This document shows, in pieces, positions 16,297-25,200 of a DNA stretch of 64,000 nt. Position numbers and translations under genes: made by a program. The stretch comes from JAKAKT01 sp041305385 (lineage in GTDB: Archaea > Micrarchaeota > Micrarchaeia > Burarchaeales > JAKAKT01): the NCBI GenBank assembly GCA_041305385.1, contig JBFYLO010000030.1:1-64000 (forward strand). Direction: 5' to 3'. The notes beneath the pieces are model-generated. The model was not told where the DNA came from. It did not search any database and saw only the letters and a program-made list of their open reading frames with translations. Position 1 is the first letter of the stretch; every line of letters begins with the position of its first letter.

Positions 16297-16689
16297 TTAT
16301 ATCGATTCCCGCGCCATGAACGCACCGAAGCACGATATGACTCCGAGGGTTGCGAGCAGCCCGCCTCCTGCAGGCCAGACCGGGGCGATGATGACGCTTC
16401 CGACGCTGAGACCGAAGGAAAGAACCACTCCGCCGGCTGTGAACGTAGTTATGAGCTTCTCCTTCTCATCGAAAAGGAAGATTGTGGTCTGCTCGGACTT
16501 GAACTGCGGCACCTGCTTCGACTCCTCCTGGAGGTAAACGGAATCTGGCTCAATCTTTGGAGCCGGGAGCGCAATCTCGACCTTCGCCTGGACTGGCTGG
16601 CTCTTCGGCTCCTGCTCGAGCTTGCCGAGTGCCAGTTTCTTTGATTTTTTCGAAAGTTTCGGAATGCTGAAAGACTTCTTCGCCGGCAT
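16297..16689 (-). CDS. Small membrane protein with basic N-terminus
   Basis: About 130 residues from the ATG at 16689, which is preceded by AGGAGG 9 nt upstream; an upstream ATG (16740) would add 17 residues but lacks a site. The N-terminus is Lys/Ser-rich (KKSFSIPKLSKKSKKLALGK), followed by a Pro/Gln-rich linker and an acidic patch. Two hydrophobic segments (TFTAGGVVLSFGLSVGSVII, GGGLLATLGVISCFGAFMA) close the protein. It is not recognised. It lies between tldD and the M42 peptidase on the same strand, with the promoter side AT-rich (ATTTATATAAG near 16740-16750). Confidence 0.55.
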   Translation of the reverse strand: MPAKKSFSIPKLSKKSKKLALGKLEQEPKSQPVQAKVEIALPAPKIEPDSVYLQEESKQVPQFKSEQTTIFLFDEKEKLITTFTAGGVVLSFGLSVGSVIIAPVWPAGGGLLATLGVISCFGAFMARESI

Positions 16690-16782
16690 AGATACCGCCT
16701 CCTGTTGATCGCCTGCTGTTGTGATAATGCCTCCTCTCATTTATATAAGTATGTGGCTTGCCCAAGTTTTTTGAGGGCGGGC

Positions 16783-17814
16783 TCACATCGACTTCAGGGC
16801 CGCTGCCAGCAGCTCTATGGCATTGCCCACGTCTTTTTCGCTGGCAACCCCGACTCCGCTGTGGATGTAGCGCGTGGGCACGCAGACCGATATCGAGGGG
16901 ATTCCCTCGCGCACGTTGAACACGCGGGCTGCATCCGTCGAACCGCCCTCCACCACCTCGAGCTGGTAGGGTATCTTGTGCTTCTTCGCCGTCTGGACAA
17001 GCCAGTCGACCATCTTCCTGTCGGAGAAATTGCCCCTGCCTGCTGCCTCCACTATGCTGATGCACGGGCCTTCGTTGAGCCTTACGATTGCCTCGTCCTC
17101 GGTGCACTCCGGATGGTCTGCGGCAACTGCCGTGTCGACTGCGATGAAGTGCCTCGGGTAATACTTGAAAGCCGAGACTGTCGCCCCCTTCCCGAAAGTC
17201 GAGACCTCCTCCTGGACAGTGCCCACGAAAGCGAATTCCCCCTTCACCCTCTTAGCGACTTCGAGCATCACGTGGCAGCCTATCCGGTTGTCAAGCGCTT
17301 TCCCGGTGAACAGCCCGTTCCCCAGGCGCGTGAAGCTCACGTTGAAGCAGACGGGATTCCCCACCTGGACCCCCATGTCGAGCGCATCGTGCCTGTCCTT
17401 GGCGCCAATGTCGATGAACATCTGCCTGTACTCAATGGGCTTCTTCATGTCCTCGTCCTTGAGCATGTGGGGCGGCTTCGTGCCTATCACTCCCTCAATC
17501 GTCTTCCCGTTCTCGGTCCTCACGAAAACACGCTGGTTCGGGAGAACCCTGTCATCTATACCGCCTATTTTTATGAACCTCAGGAATCCTTTCTCGTTAA
17601 TCGATTTCACCATGAGCCCTATCTCGTCCATGTGGGCGCCCAGCATCACCTCGGGCCTCTCGGCCTTCCCCATCTGCCCTATCACGTTCCCCATGCGGTC
17701 TATGGTGACCTTGTGGCAGGACTTCTTGAGCTCGGATTCCATAATCTTTGAAACGTCTCCTTCAAAGCCTGTAGGGCCGAAAGCATTTGACAGTTTTTCC
17801 ATGAGCGGATTCAT
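16783..17814 (-). CDS. M42 family aminopeptidase (TET-type)
   Basis: 343 residues. All M42 metal ligands can be seen: His and Asp in GAHMDEIG, the bridging Asp in GKALDNRIG, the catalytic Glu pair in QEEVSTFG, Asp in AVDTAVAADHP and the terminal His in RYIHSGVG. These enzymes form self-compartmentalised tetrahedral dodecamers that trim peptides released by the proteasome; specificity (Glu, Leu or Lys) cannot be read here. The Val-Ile-Gly-Thr-Lys-Pro-Pro-His PDZ-like insertion for oligomerisation is present. The start is firm: GAGGTG lies 5 nt before the ATG at 17814. Upstream is the large structured intergenic region. Confidence 0.93.
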   Translation of the reverse strand: MNPLMEKLSNAFGPTGFEGDVSKIMESELKKSCHKVTIDRMGNVIGQMGKAERPEVMLGAHMDEIGLMVKSINEKGFLRFIKIGGIDDRVLPNQRVFVRTENGKTIEGVIGTKPPHMLKDEDMKKPIEYRQMFIDIGAKDRHDALDMGVQVGNPVCFNVSFTRLGNGLFTGKALDNRIGCHVMLEVAKRVKGEFAFVGTVQEEVSTFGKGATVSAFKYYPRHFIAVDTAVAADHPECTEDEAIVRLNEGPCISIVEAAGRGNFSDRKMVDWLVQTAKKHKIPYQLEVVEGGSTDAARVFNVREGIPSISVCVPTRYIHSGVGVASEKDVGNAIELLAAALKSM

Positions 17815-17880
17815 GTGGACACCTCAGTTAGGGATTAGGCAGTGCTGTTTAAAAAATATTGGTAAACCGGGATAACGCTG

Positions 17881-18002
17881 GCTGAGCCCGAGGAGTTGTG
17901 GTTTCCTCGGATTCGGCTCGACCAATTTGTGGCTTCGAGCCACAAATGGTCCATTTTTGCCCCGGGGCAAAAATTGGAGCTGCTCGAGGGATCTAAGCGA
18001 GC
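17881..18002. repeat. Multi-hairpin palindromic block in the 17815-18261 intergenic region
   Basis: The 447-bp gap between the M42 gene and the first major pilin holds consecutive stem-loops. They are CCGAGGA/TCCTCGG (17888-17910); ATTTGTGGCT/AGCCACAAAT with loop TCG (17925-17947), extended by 3 bp past one bulged A; ATTTTTGCCCC/GGGGCAAAAAT (17953-17974), a perfect 22-bp palindrome extended by 2 bp past a bulge; and GCTCG/CGAGC (17982-18002). The arm types (a TTCG-containing loop and a C-run/G-run centred palindrome) recall the element in the pilin gene at 3895-4062, though sequence is not shared. No coding potential is convincing. From 18003 to 18128 nothing clear was seen beyond further G/C-rich partial repeats. 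Confidence 0.5.
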
Positions 18003-18128
18003 GTTCGTCCGAGCGAGCCCGATTTGTCGTTTTTCGAGCCGCCTGAGCGATTGTTTGCCCGAGTCCCGAGTCCGCCATAAATTTAGTTGACATTACCCTA
18101 AACCGGAAAGCTTCATCTCACAGAAACG

Positions 18129-18139
18129 TTTTTAAATAG
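18129..18139 (+). promoter_or_regulatory. Upstream TATA-like box
   Basis: TTTTTAAATAG, a good archaeal TATA form, lies 73 bp upstream of a second box (18202). It could give a longer leader for the major pilin or start a short non-coding transcript across 18160-18200. Confidence 0.4.
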
Positions 18140-18201
18140 CCCCGGAGTAATCCGACATGGCGACCAATGAAGGCATGTCTTGTGAGACTAGCCCGAGAAA
18201 A

Positions 18202-18211
18202 GTTTAAATAG
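18202..18211 (+). promoter_or_regulatory. Proximal TATA box of the major pilin gene
   Basis: GTTTAAATAG lies 51-60 bp upstream of the ATG at 18262. Transcription would begin near 18230-18235, leaving a leader of roughly 30 nt that includes the Shine-Dalgarno hairpin. An inverted repeat ACAATGC (18213-18219)/GCATTGT (18231-18237) overlaps the expected start and may be an operator. Confidence 0.55.
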
Positions 18212-18242
18212 GACAATGCCACAACGTTAAGCATTGTAATAG

Positions 18243-18262
18243 TTAAGACGAGGTGGTCTTAA
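18243..18262 (+). promoter_or_regulatory. Shine-Dalgarno hairpin in the major pilin leader
   Basis: TTAAGAC (18243-18249) and GTCTTAA (18256-18262) are perfectly complementary and enclose exactly GAGGTG (18250-18255), the ribosome-binding site, as a 6-nt loop. The last stem base is the A of the ATG. The geometry would present the site in a loop while pairing the first base of the start codon, and may tune translation or mRNA stability. Confidence 0.6.
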
Positions 18263-18759
18263 TGAATTTTAAGAGAGGACAGGCGGCTATGGAGTACCTG
18301 ATGACCTACGGATGGGCCATCTTGGTCATCGTCATCGTGCTCGCAGCGCTGCTATATTTGGGTATCTTCACCCCGATAACTCCGGAGGTTTGCATGATGC
18401 CCGCAGGTATCAACTGCCAGAAGACGTATTTGTCATCTGCTAACGACAATATAGATGTGACCCTTGTGAACGGGCTGCAGAAGAGCATTGCGGTCATGGA
18501 GATGAAGTGCACCCAGGAGAGCGCCCCGACAGCATTTGACGAGGTTAAGGTCGATGGTACGGACCTCGCAGTCTCGATGGGACAGGCCTTCTCGCCTGAG
18601 ACGGCATTGGATTGCTACGACTCAACTGGAGCTGCTGCGACTTTCGATAACGGTGAGCAATACAGCGGGAAGCTGTACATAAGGTACTACTTCAAGGATG
18701 AAGGAAGCGGCTCGCCAAGAACGATTGTTGGAACCATCACTGTGAAGGCACAGGAGTGA
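18262..18759 (+). CDS. Major pilin 1 (class III signal peptide)
   Basis: 165 residues from the ATG at 18262. MNFKRGQAAMEYLMTYGWAI begins the protein: basic leader, Gly-Gln cleavage site and Glu, followed by the very hydrophobic VIVIVLAALLYLG helix. This is the DPANN-type Tyr-Gly-Trp-Ala prepilin form. The mature domain is beta-rich with four or five Cys (VCMMPAGINCQK, MKCTQE, LDCYDS). The strong promoter, structured leader and T-rich terminator suggest high expression, so a main fibre subunit is likely. The next gene is a same-length paralogue. Confidence 0.9.
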   Translation: MNFKRGQAAMEYLMTYGWAILVIVIVLAALLYLGIFTPITPEVCMMPAGINCQKTYLSSANDNIDVTLVNGLQKSIAVMEMKCTQESAPTAFDEVKVDGTDLAVSMGQAFSPETALDCYDSTGAAATFDNGEQYSGKLYIRYYFKDEGSGSPRTIVGTITVKAQE

Positions 18760-18760
18760 G

Positions 18761-18787
18761 TTTCTCTTTTTTTCTTTTTTGTTTTTA
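18761..18787 (+). terminator. T-rich terminator between the twin pilins
   Basis: TTTCTC followed by runs of seven, six and five T, directly after the first pilin stop codon. Runs of T without a stem are the usual archaeal intrinsic terminator. It may lower expression of the second pilin relative to the first. Confidence 0.6.
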
Positions 18788-18812
18788 TTCCCTTAATTCT
18801 TAGGTGAAAGTG

Positions 18813-19310
18813 TTGAAATTTGCAAAAGCGCAGGCGGCAATGGAGTACCTGATGACCTATGGGTGGGCCATCCTGGTCATCGTCATCGTGCTCGCAGCGC
18901 TGCTATATTTGGGTGTATTTACCCCGAAGCCGCCGGAATTTTGCCAGATGCCCCCTGGGCTTGGCTGCACTTCAGCCTATCTGGATTCCTCGACTGACGA
19001 GCTTTCCATAACAATCTACAACTCCTTCCAGAAAGACATGACCGTTATAGCCCTAGGATGCACTGACCAGGACGGGGCGACATACACCTGCACGGTGGAT
19101 ATGTGCGGGGCTGCTTATCCCCCGGATGGCGCGACCATACCAAGAGGAAGCGGGAAGAAGTTCACGCTCCCCTGCTATTACGAAAACGAAGCAGTTGACT
19201 TCAGCAATGGCGAGACCTACATTGGAAAGGTAAATATCAAATATTACTTTTCCGATGAAGCCGGGAGTAACCGGATGACCTACGGCAAGGTTAATTTAGT
19301 GGCTAACTAG
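18813..19310 (+). CDS. Major pilin 2 (class III signal peptide)
   Basis: 165 residues from the TTG at 18813, which follows AGGTGA (18802-18807) by 5 nt; GTG codons at 18804 and 18810 are less well placed. The protein begins M/LKFAKAQAAMEYLMTYGWA and shares the hydrophobic helix VIVIVLAALLYLG with its neighbour, including a 41-bp run identical in DNA (18323-18363 and 18874-18914). The surface domain differs, with Cys at CQMPPGLGCTS, GCTDQ, TCTVDMCG and PCYYE. Same fold and length, so probably an alternative or minor fibre subunit. Confidence 0.88.
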   Translation: MKFAKAQAAMEYLMTYGWAILVIVIVLAALLYLGVFTPKPPEFCQMPPGLGCTSAYLDSSTDELSITIYNSFQKDMTVIALGCTDQDGATYTCTVDMCGAAYPPDGATIPRGSGKKFTLPCYYENEAVDFSNGETYIGKVNIKYYFSDEAGSNRMTYGKVNLVAN

Positions 19311-19311
19311 G

Positions 19312-20295
19312 GTGCATGTTTTGGTCGCGGGAAACAGGCTTCGCGACGTGCTTCTCAGGAGAAGGGGCCTTCATGAGGACCTGGGAACTTTCGGGAGGAG
19401 ATGGAATGCGTTCTGGTTTATCGCCCTCGTGCTTTTCCTGCTGGCCATCGGCCTCTGGTATAACTCAATCCCCAGGGAACCAGAGTGGTCCCTTTCAAGC
19501 GAGGGAATTCTGGAGTATCCGAAAGCCAGGGGAACGGTCGTTTACAGCGAGAATCCGATTGCGAGCCCCGAGGATAAGCTGGTTAAAGTCCAGTTCGAGA
19601 GCAGGGGCGCAACTGTTTATGGGCTCCTGAGGATTCCGGGCCAGCGGGGCGACGAACGGATTCCGGGCATAGTCCTGCTTCCAGGCGCAGGGGTCAGCAA
19701 GGAGACTGAGCAGAGGGTGGCGTCTGAACTGGCGAAAATGGGCTATGCGACGCTGACCATAGACCAGCGGGGCATCGGCGAGAGCAAGGAGAAGGTCGGG
19801 GACATCAGCTCCAATTACGAGGCCTTCAGGCAGGGGACCGAGCCTCCTCTGCACAAGATAGTCTATGATGCGCTCAGGTCCTATGATTTGCTGCTGGAGA
19901 GGAGCGAAATCGACCCGGAGAGAGTAGCATTCGTGGGGGAGAGCATGGGCGGAAGAACGGCGATTATTGCGGCGGCCCTCGAGCCCAGGTCCAGGGGTGC
20001 GGTGGGAATCAGCACTGGCGGTTATGGGCTCGGGAATGTCCTTCCCAGCAATAACCTCACTCTATTCCAGAGGTCAATAGACCCGGATGCGTATATCGGA
20101 AGCATTTCCCCGAGAAAACTGCTCATGGCCCATTCCTCGAAGGACAACATCGTCGATATCGAAAACGCGGATAGGACTTTCGCAGACGCCAAGGAACCGA
20201 AGAGGTTTGTCTCTGTAAGCTGCGAGACCCATGGGTATTGTGAAGAGATGAAGGGAAAGTTGAGCGAAGGGCTCGCATGGATTTTCGAGAAATAG
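19312..20295 (+). CDS. Membrane-anchored alpha/beta hydrolase
   Basis: 327 residues, GTG start one base after the second pilin's stop codon. One transmembrane helix (FWFIALVLFLLAIGLWY, about 34-50) places the rest outside or at the membrane. The hydrolase core has the nucleophile elbow GESMGG, an oxyanion loop at LLPGAGVSKE, the acid in SSKDNIV and the catalytic His in CETHGYC, so the Ser-Asp-His triad looks complete. The family resembles dienelactone hydrolase/acyl-aminoacyl peptidase types. The substrate is unknown; the position behind pilin genes could mean a role in processing surface molecules, which is inference only. Confidence 0.8.
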   Translation: MHVLVAGNRLRDVLLRRRGLHEDLGTFGRRWNAFWFIALVLFLLAIGLWYNSIPREPEWSLSSEGILEYPKARGTVVYSENPIASPEDKLVKVQFESRGATVYGLLRIPGQRGDERIPGIVLLPGAGVSKETEQRVASELAKMGYATLTIDQRGIGESKEKVGDISSNYEAFRQGTEPPLHKIVYDALRSYDLLLERSEIDPERVAFVGESMGGRTAIIAAALEPRSRGAVGISTGGYGLGNVLPSNNLTLFQRSIDPDAYIGSISPRKLLMAHSSKDNIVDIENADRTFADAKEPKRFVSVSCETHGYCEEMKGKLSEGLAWIFEK

Positions 20296-20336
20296 GGATA
20301 GTATAAACGAAACGCACAACTCGTTCGAATCACTGG

Positions 20337-20370
20337 ACTCGCTCTCTCGGGGCTTCGAGTTTGTTTTTTT
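20337..20370 (+). terminator. Possible terminator after the hydrolase gene
   Basis: A short stem ACTCG/CGAGT (20337-20341, 20356-20360) is followed by TTTG and seven T. The stem is weak, so the T-run probably matters more. Confidence 0.35.
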
Positions 20371-20386
20371 GTTGCCTACCGAAAGA

Positions 20387-20396
20387 CTTTTTATAG
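20387..20396 (+). promoter_or_regulatory. TATA box of the Cys-rich lipoprotein gene
   Basis: CTTTTTATAG is 22-31 bp upstream of the ATG at 20418, the spacing for a leaderless transcript. Confidence 0.55.
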
Positions 20397-20417
20397 TAAA
20401 CCGTGGAAGTTTAGAGC

Positions 20418-22286
20418 ATGCGAAAAGCTCTTTTGCTGTCATTGCTGATTATAGGCATCCTCATTTTCGGTTGCGGGGGGGGCCCTGCCAGGAAGTCCTG
20501 CAAGACTGACGAGGACTGCGAGTCCTGGAGGCAGTGCAACACCACTGCAGGTTTCTGCATTCCGAAAGCTGGATATTGCGAGACTGACTCCGCATGCGGG
20601 GAAACTAGGGCATGCAGCCCGGAGCATAAGTGCGAACTCAAGCTAGGCCTCTGCGAGAACAGCACCGATTGCGCGGACTGGCAGACCTGCGACTCGGTGC
20701 TTGGAAAATGCATGCCGAGGATAGGCTATTGCATAGACGATGGGTTCTGCCAGGCTTGGGAGAGATGCAACAACGACACCCACATGTGCATCCCGGGAAA
20801 AAACAGGTGCGTTGACAGCTTCGACTGCGAGCCACACCAGCTCTGCAATGAGAGCTCAAGGCTCTGCTATCCGCTGCCAGGAAGGTGCGACAACAATGAG
20901 TCCTGCGAGAAGTGGCAGTATTGCGACATGAAAAAGAAAAACTGCATCCTGAAGCCGGGGCTGTGCGGGGCCGACTCCGACTGCAAGAGTGGCGAGTATT
21001 GCGACAGCAATAGCTACAGATGCCTTACCAGAAAGCTGACTGAAGAGGAGAAGATAATAAAATTAGTATCCAAAAACGAGACTCCGATATATACTTTAAA
21101 GGAACAGCGGGTGTGGGATTCTACTACTCTGCCGCGAGACAAGCTAACGGGAGATATTGCGGAGATACCTCTCGAAAAGGGAAAAAATCTTTTTGTGATT
21201 AATTGCAACGCAACCAAACTTGACAGCATAAGCAGCGGCAACGCGCAGATGTATCCGTTTGCGTTGGTGGACCCGGGGCTGATGTCGACAATTGCCAAAG
21301 GAGAGGATATGCAACTCTCAACTGAGGACCTTGTAGTAACGAGCGAACCCCGGGGATTCGTTAGAATCGACGACACGTGCACGGGCACGATTTTCTGCCC
21401 TGAAAGCGATTTGATATTTTCTGTTGCAAACTGGCATCAAAGGGATAGCAAATGGAAGCCTGGAACGCGCATGAATTTCTCGGACTTTGCGATAAAGTCG
21501 GGTGACGCATTCAAGTTGATCGTAGAATTCGACCAGAGGGAAGGGGCAGGAAGTCTCAACATCTATGTTGAAAACAGATATGGGCGCAGGACAAAGATAT
21601 CCGGTGCCAATTATACCACCTACAAGAATGGGGACGGGAAGGATAGTGTCGCTGCGCTCGTAGGAGGAAAGTTCAGCCCTGGGGCTGGAAAGGGATATGG
21701 GATAAGTCTTATCGTTGGGAGCATGCACGACATAGCGACCAATTACTCGACATATGCCCCCGGCCAATGTTCCAAAGACGGCGAATGCGAAGAGTGGGAG
21801 AGCTGCAACCCCATAACCCACAGCTGCGTGAAGAAGGCAGGCTGGTGCACATCCAACGAAGATTGCCCGAACGGTTTCAAGTGCAACACTGCGCTGGGCC
21901 CGGGGGAGTACACGTGCATACCGAAGGCCTGCGGCCATAATGCCGACTGCCCGGGCTCCACTTGTGATATTGAGATGCACCTCTGCAGGCCGAGCGAACT
22001 GTACTGCAGCCCTGACAATTACACCTGCTATGAGGAGCCCCGCTATTGCGTGGACGAGAGGCCCTGCGCGCCTTGGGAGCGCTGCGAATTCAAGGTTCAC
22101 ATGTGCGTAACCAGGATGGGCATGTGCGGTTCTGACCACGACTGCCCGCTCAACACCAGGTGCGACTTCAACTCAACAAGCCCGACTGCCCACACTTGCA
22201 TACCGAGCGCCTGCTCCTCGGATTCGGACTGCCAGGGCTCGACGTGCGACACAGCGAACAGAATCTGCAGGCAAGTGACCACTTAA
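20418..22286 (+). CDS. Cys-rich repeat lipoprotein
   Basis: 622 residues. A signal peptide ends in a lipobox-like LIFGC near residue 19, suggesting lipid anchoring outside the cell. Seven Cys-rich repeats of about 26 residues follow (pattern C-x4-6-C-x5-C-x5-7-C, often D-C-x2-W at the second Cys), as in CENSTDCADWQTCDS. A central domain of about 230 residues without repeats comes next (residues about 210-440, beta-rich, with FALVDPGLMSTIAKGE and FKLIVEFDQREG). The protein closes with six or seven more repeats (QCSKDGECEEWESCN onward). The repeats resemble disulfide-rich EB/Dickkopf-like modules of eukaryotic and bacterial surface proteins. Function is unknown; surface binding or a spacer role is plausible. 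Confidence 0.75.
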   Translation: MRKALLLSLLIIGILIFGCGGGPARKSCKTDEDCESWRQCNTTAGFCIPKAGYCETDSACGETRACSPEHKCELKLGLCENSTDCADWQTCDSVLGKCMPRIGYCIDDGFCQAWERCNNDTHMCIPGKNRCVDSFDCEPHQLCNESSRLCYPLPGRCDNNESCEKWQYCDMKKKNCILKPGLCGADSDCKSGEYCDSNSYRCLTRKLTEEEKIIKLVSKNETPIYTLKEQRVWDSTTLPRDKLTGDIAEIPLEKGKNLFVINCNATKLDSISSGNAQMYPFALVDPGLMSTIAKGEDMQLSTEDLVVTSEPRGFVRIDDTCTGTIFCPESDLIFSVANWHQRDSKWKPGTRMNFSDFAIKSGDAFKLIVEFDQREGAGSLNIYVENRYGRRTKISGANYTTYKNGDGKDSVAALVGGKFSPGAGKGYGISLIVGSMHDIATNYSTYAPGQCSKDGECEEWESCNPITHSCVKKAGWCTSNEDCPNGFKCNTALGPGEYTCIPKACGHNADCPGSTCDIEMHLCRPSELYCSPDNYTCYEEPRYCVDERPCAPWERCEFKVHMCVTRMGMCGSDHDCPLNTRCDFNSTSPTAHTCIPSACSSDSDCQGSTCDTANRICRQVTT

Positions 22287-22296
22287 GGACGAACAT

Positions 22297-25200
22297 GTGC
22301 CTTATTATATACGAAAAAGCATATTCTATAGCGTGCAAAAGTCCCGTGAGTTCCGCGAAATTAGGCTCAGAGAGGAGAGGCAGCCATTTGCCGCTGTTGG
22401 CGATAAACTCGGAGAGATGAATCGCTCGCTCCTGGCTCTTGTTAGGCGGGAGGACAGGCTCGAGAGGCAGGTAAAGAACCTCATTTTTAGGCTCGAAAGC
22501 TGCAGGGTGGAAGGGGATAGGTGGGGCCTGCCGAAGGAAAAGAATATTCTTGCGTTTCTCGAGAACGCTAAACACCCGAGAACACTTCTGGCGAAAATCG
22601 ACCGTATACTTGAGAAGGAAGAAAGCGGGAACAGGATAAGGCTGTTCAGTTCCCTTTGGTATGGACTGGGGCTCTATTGGCGCTCGGAATACGAGGATGC
22701 GCTGATTCGAACGAAAGACCTAAAGTTTCTGGACAGGATGGAGAAGTTCTTCGATTCGCACAAACTCCATCCGGACCTCTATGGGGCCATCGGACGAATC
22801 GGAGACCAGGCTGTGGTCGATTTTGCAAGCAGGGTCAAGGTCGACGATTCAAACTCGAAGCTGGTCGAACACGCCCTTTACGGGTGCAAGAGCGGGGAGG
22901 ATGCAAAACGGCTCGCGGACGCCCTCTTCCCTCTCGAGCTGTCTGATAAGAGGGTCCAGGCATTCTTGATTCAAGATAATCCCGGCGATCTCGGAGTTGA
23001 GACTTATGAATCAAGGGCTCGGCTGCTCAGGGGTTACCTCTCTTCGGATGACCATGTTGGGTATTTATTGAAAAATCTCGATGAGATAAAGGCCAGTTTC
23101 TCGGATGAATTCGGAACGAGCGGGATGAATGCCCTCAGCTTAATGAACGAAATCAGGAAATGCGACCAAATCGAGTTCCAAAACTTGAAGAAAGTTGAAT
23201 ATGCTGATATGTGGGTTTCTTGGCACTATAGGTCCGGGTATAATTCCAAGGAGGAAACTGACGGGGTTTTCAGGAGACTTGGATATCTGCTGGAGAAAAC
23301 AATCAATATTGAACAGGAAACTCGGCTGGTCAAGCCGGAGGACAGGGCGGAGTTCCGCCGGGTGTACATGAAAGTGGTTGCAAACCCCGAAAGCTCCCTT
23401 GTTCCCACTGCCGAATTGTTCTACAGGATGCGCGAGTTCAAGGCCGAGGTGGAGCGCGCTTTGCCCGCTTCGTACGAGGCGCAGGCCAAACTCGGAAGGC
23501 TTCATGGGAATACCGCGGAAAATTTGATGCAGAATTATCCCTTTAATTTTGACCATATGATTGGATTGCCGCTCATTTCCAATGCCCGAAGCAGGGAGGA
23601 AGTTGACCGTACCATAGAGTTCATTAGGTTGAAACTTGCGAACCCTGGGATGGACCCCATCTCCAGGCTGGGAGTTATACATGGAAGCGGAGATTCCTGG
23701 AACGGCTTAAGCTCCAGTCTTGTGCAAAGTGTTGGCGGAGGTCATTCGCAGGAGTATATTATGCTGCGTCATTACATTGCAACTGCCCGCTACAATGAAG
23801 TCGCTGAACTGTTCGACAAGCTTTACCTTTCCAGGTTGGGAGCCAGTAATGACAACCTATTCTATTTTGAGCACCCGAAACTGGACTTAATCCCCGCAAT
23901 CAGGAACGTCCAGAACCCGCACGCGATAGTCGAGGTGATGAAGGGGAAACTGACAGCTGCTTCGGAGCAGGCGGAAAAAGAGATTGGGATTATGGGCGGG
24001 TCTTTTGAACGGGTTTTCAAGAATCATAAGATTGTGGGCGTTGGACTCCTCAGGGAGTTAGTGAGTGAGGACCTGAGGAAAAGTCTGGGTGAGGAGGAAT
24101 CGAAAAAGCTCGTTGGAATAGTGGATCGTGTAGCCTTGTTGGGCATTCGGAGAGGAGAGGGAACATTCAGAGAGCTGGCGTGGGGGGCCGTTTCAGATGA
24201 AATCCTAGTCCAGAACGTGCCGTTTGCAGCTTCCGTTCTGTCCTCGCTGGCATGGGTGATAAGTTCGAAGGGAGACTCGGGCGATTTCAAGGCTGCGGTG
24301 GACCTGGTTGAGGAGCTTGGGAAGAAAAACGAAGACCTCCTAGGTAGAAACGGCTTGATTTCAAGAGTTTTCGAAAAGCATGGGACTGCTGGCCTCGGGG
24401 ACACAGGGAGAATAGTTGAGACAGTACTGCGCTGCGGGAGCGGGGCAGATTACACTCAATGCGTTCAAGAACATTTAATCGGCCATGCGAAAAACCCGAT
24501 GTTCGAGGAGATTCTCAAGGCCGTCGCAGACGTGGTTGCGGAAGAGCCGCGTCTGGCCAGTGAAGGGCAATACTTCAGCAAATATATCGAGCTCTACGAG
24601 CCGAAGGACGCCAAAGACGTTGAGTTCATGAAGCAGCGATTCCTTGAGGTGGCCAGGGAGATGAAGAACTTGGAGGAGAGTAGCTATTTCCTCTCGGAAG
24701 GGTATGGCGGCTCAGAGAATGCAACGCTAAACGTTCTTCTGGGCTATGCGAAGCACGAGAAATTCGGGGAGTTGGTGAAAAACGCGGTCCGCCTCTACGC
24801 CTCTCGTGCAGTCGAGTATCAGATGGGATTCAACGCCATAATGGAAAACGCTTTCAAGTTCTATCTGCAGAACGGACAGGATGAGTTCGACGGGCTGTTC
24901 TCAACCATCGGGAGGAAAACGGCAGGTTTGGACAGAAATCAAACTGTCAATTGTTATGTCGGGGTAAAGGAGATAATGGCGACGCCGGGCGTTGATGCGA
25001 AAGGGGTTTCAACGCTCGTGGATTTGAAGGGCGAGCTTTTGAAAATCCATGACCCGAGGGCCAGGGAATACGCGCTTGAAAAACTTTTCCCGAAATTTTT
25101 GGATTCCTGCGGCAGCTTCGATTACAAGGGATTCATAAACCGCTATGCCAGGGCACGGACAGCTGCCCATGGCGAGGATGTTGAGAAAAAGTTAGGGGAA

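Noticed and set aside
17824..18093. 89-codon open frame in the intergenic region
   Set aside because: It is generated by the hairpin repeats, has no ribosome site and no recognisable protein features.
20318..20360. CGTTCGAATC followed by a stem, resembling a tRNA T-arm
   Set aside because: The acceptor stem, D-arm and anticodon arm could not be fitted; no tRNA fold results.
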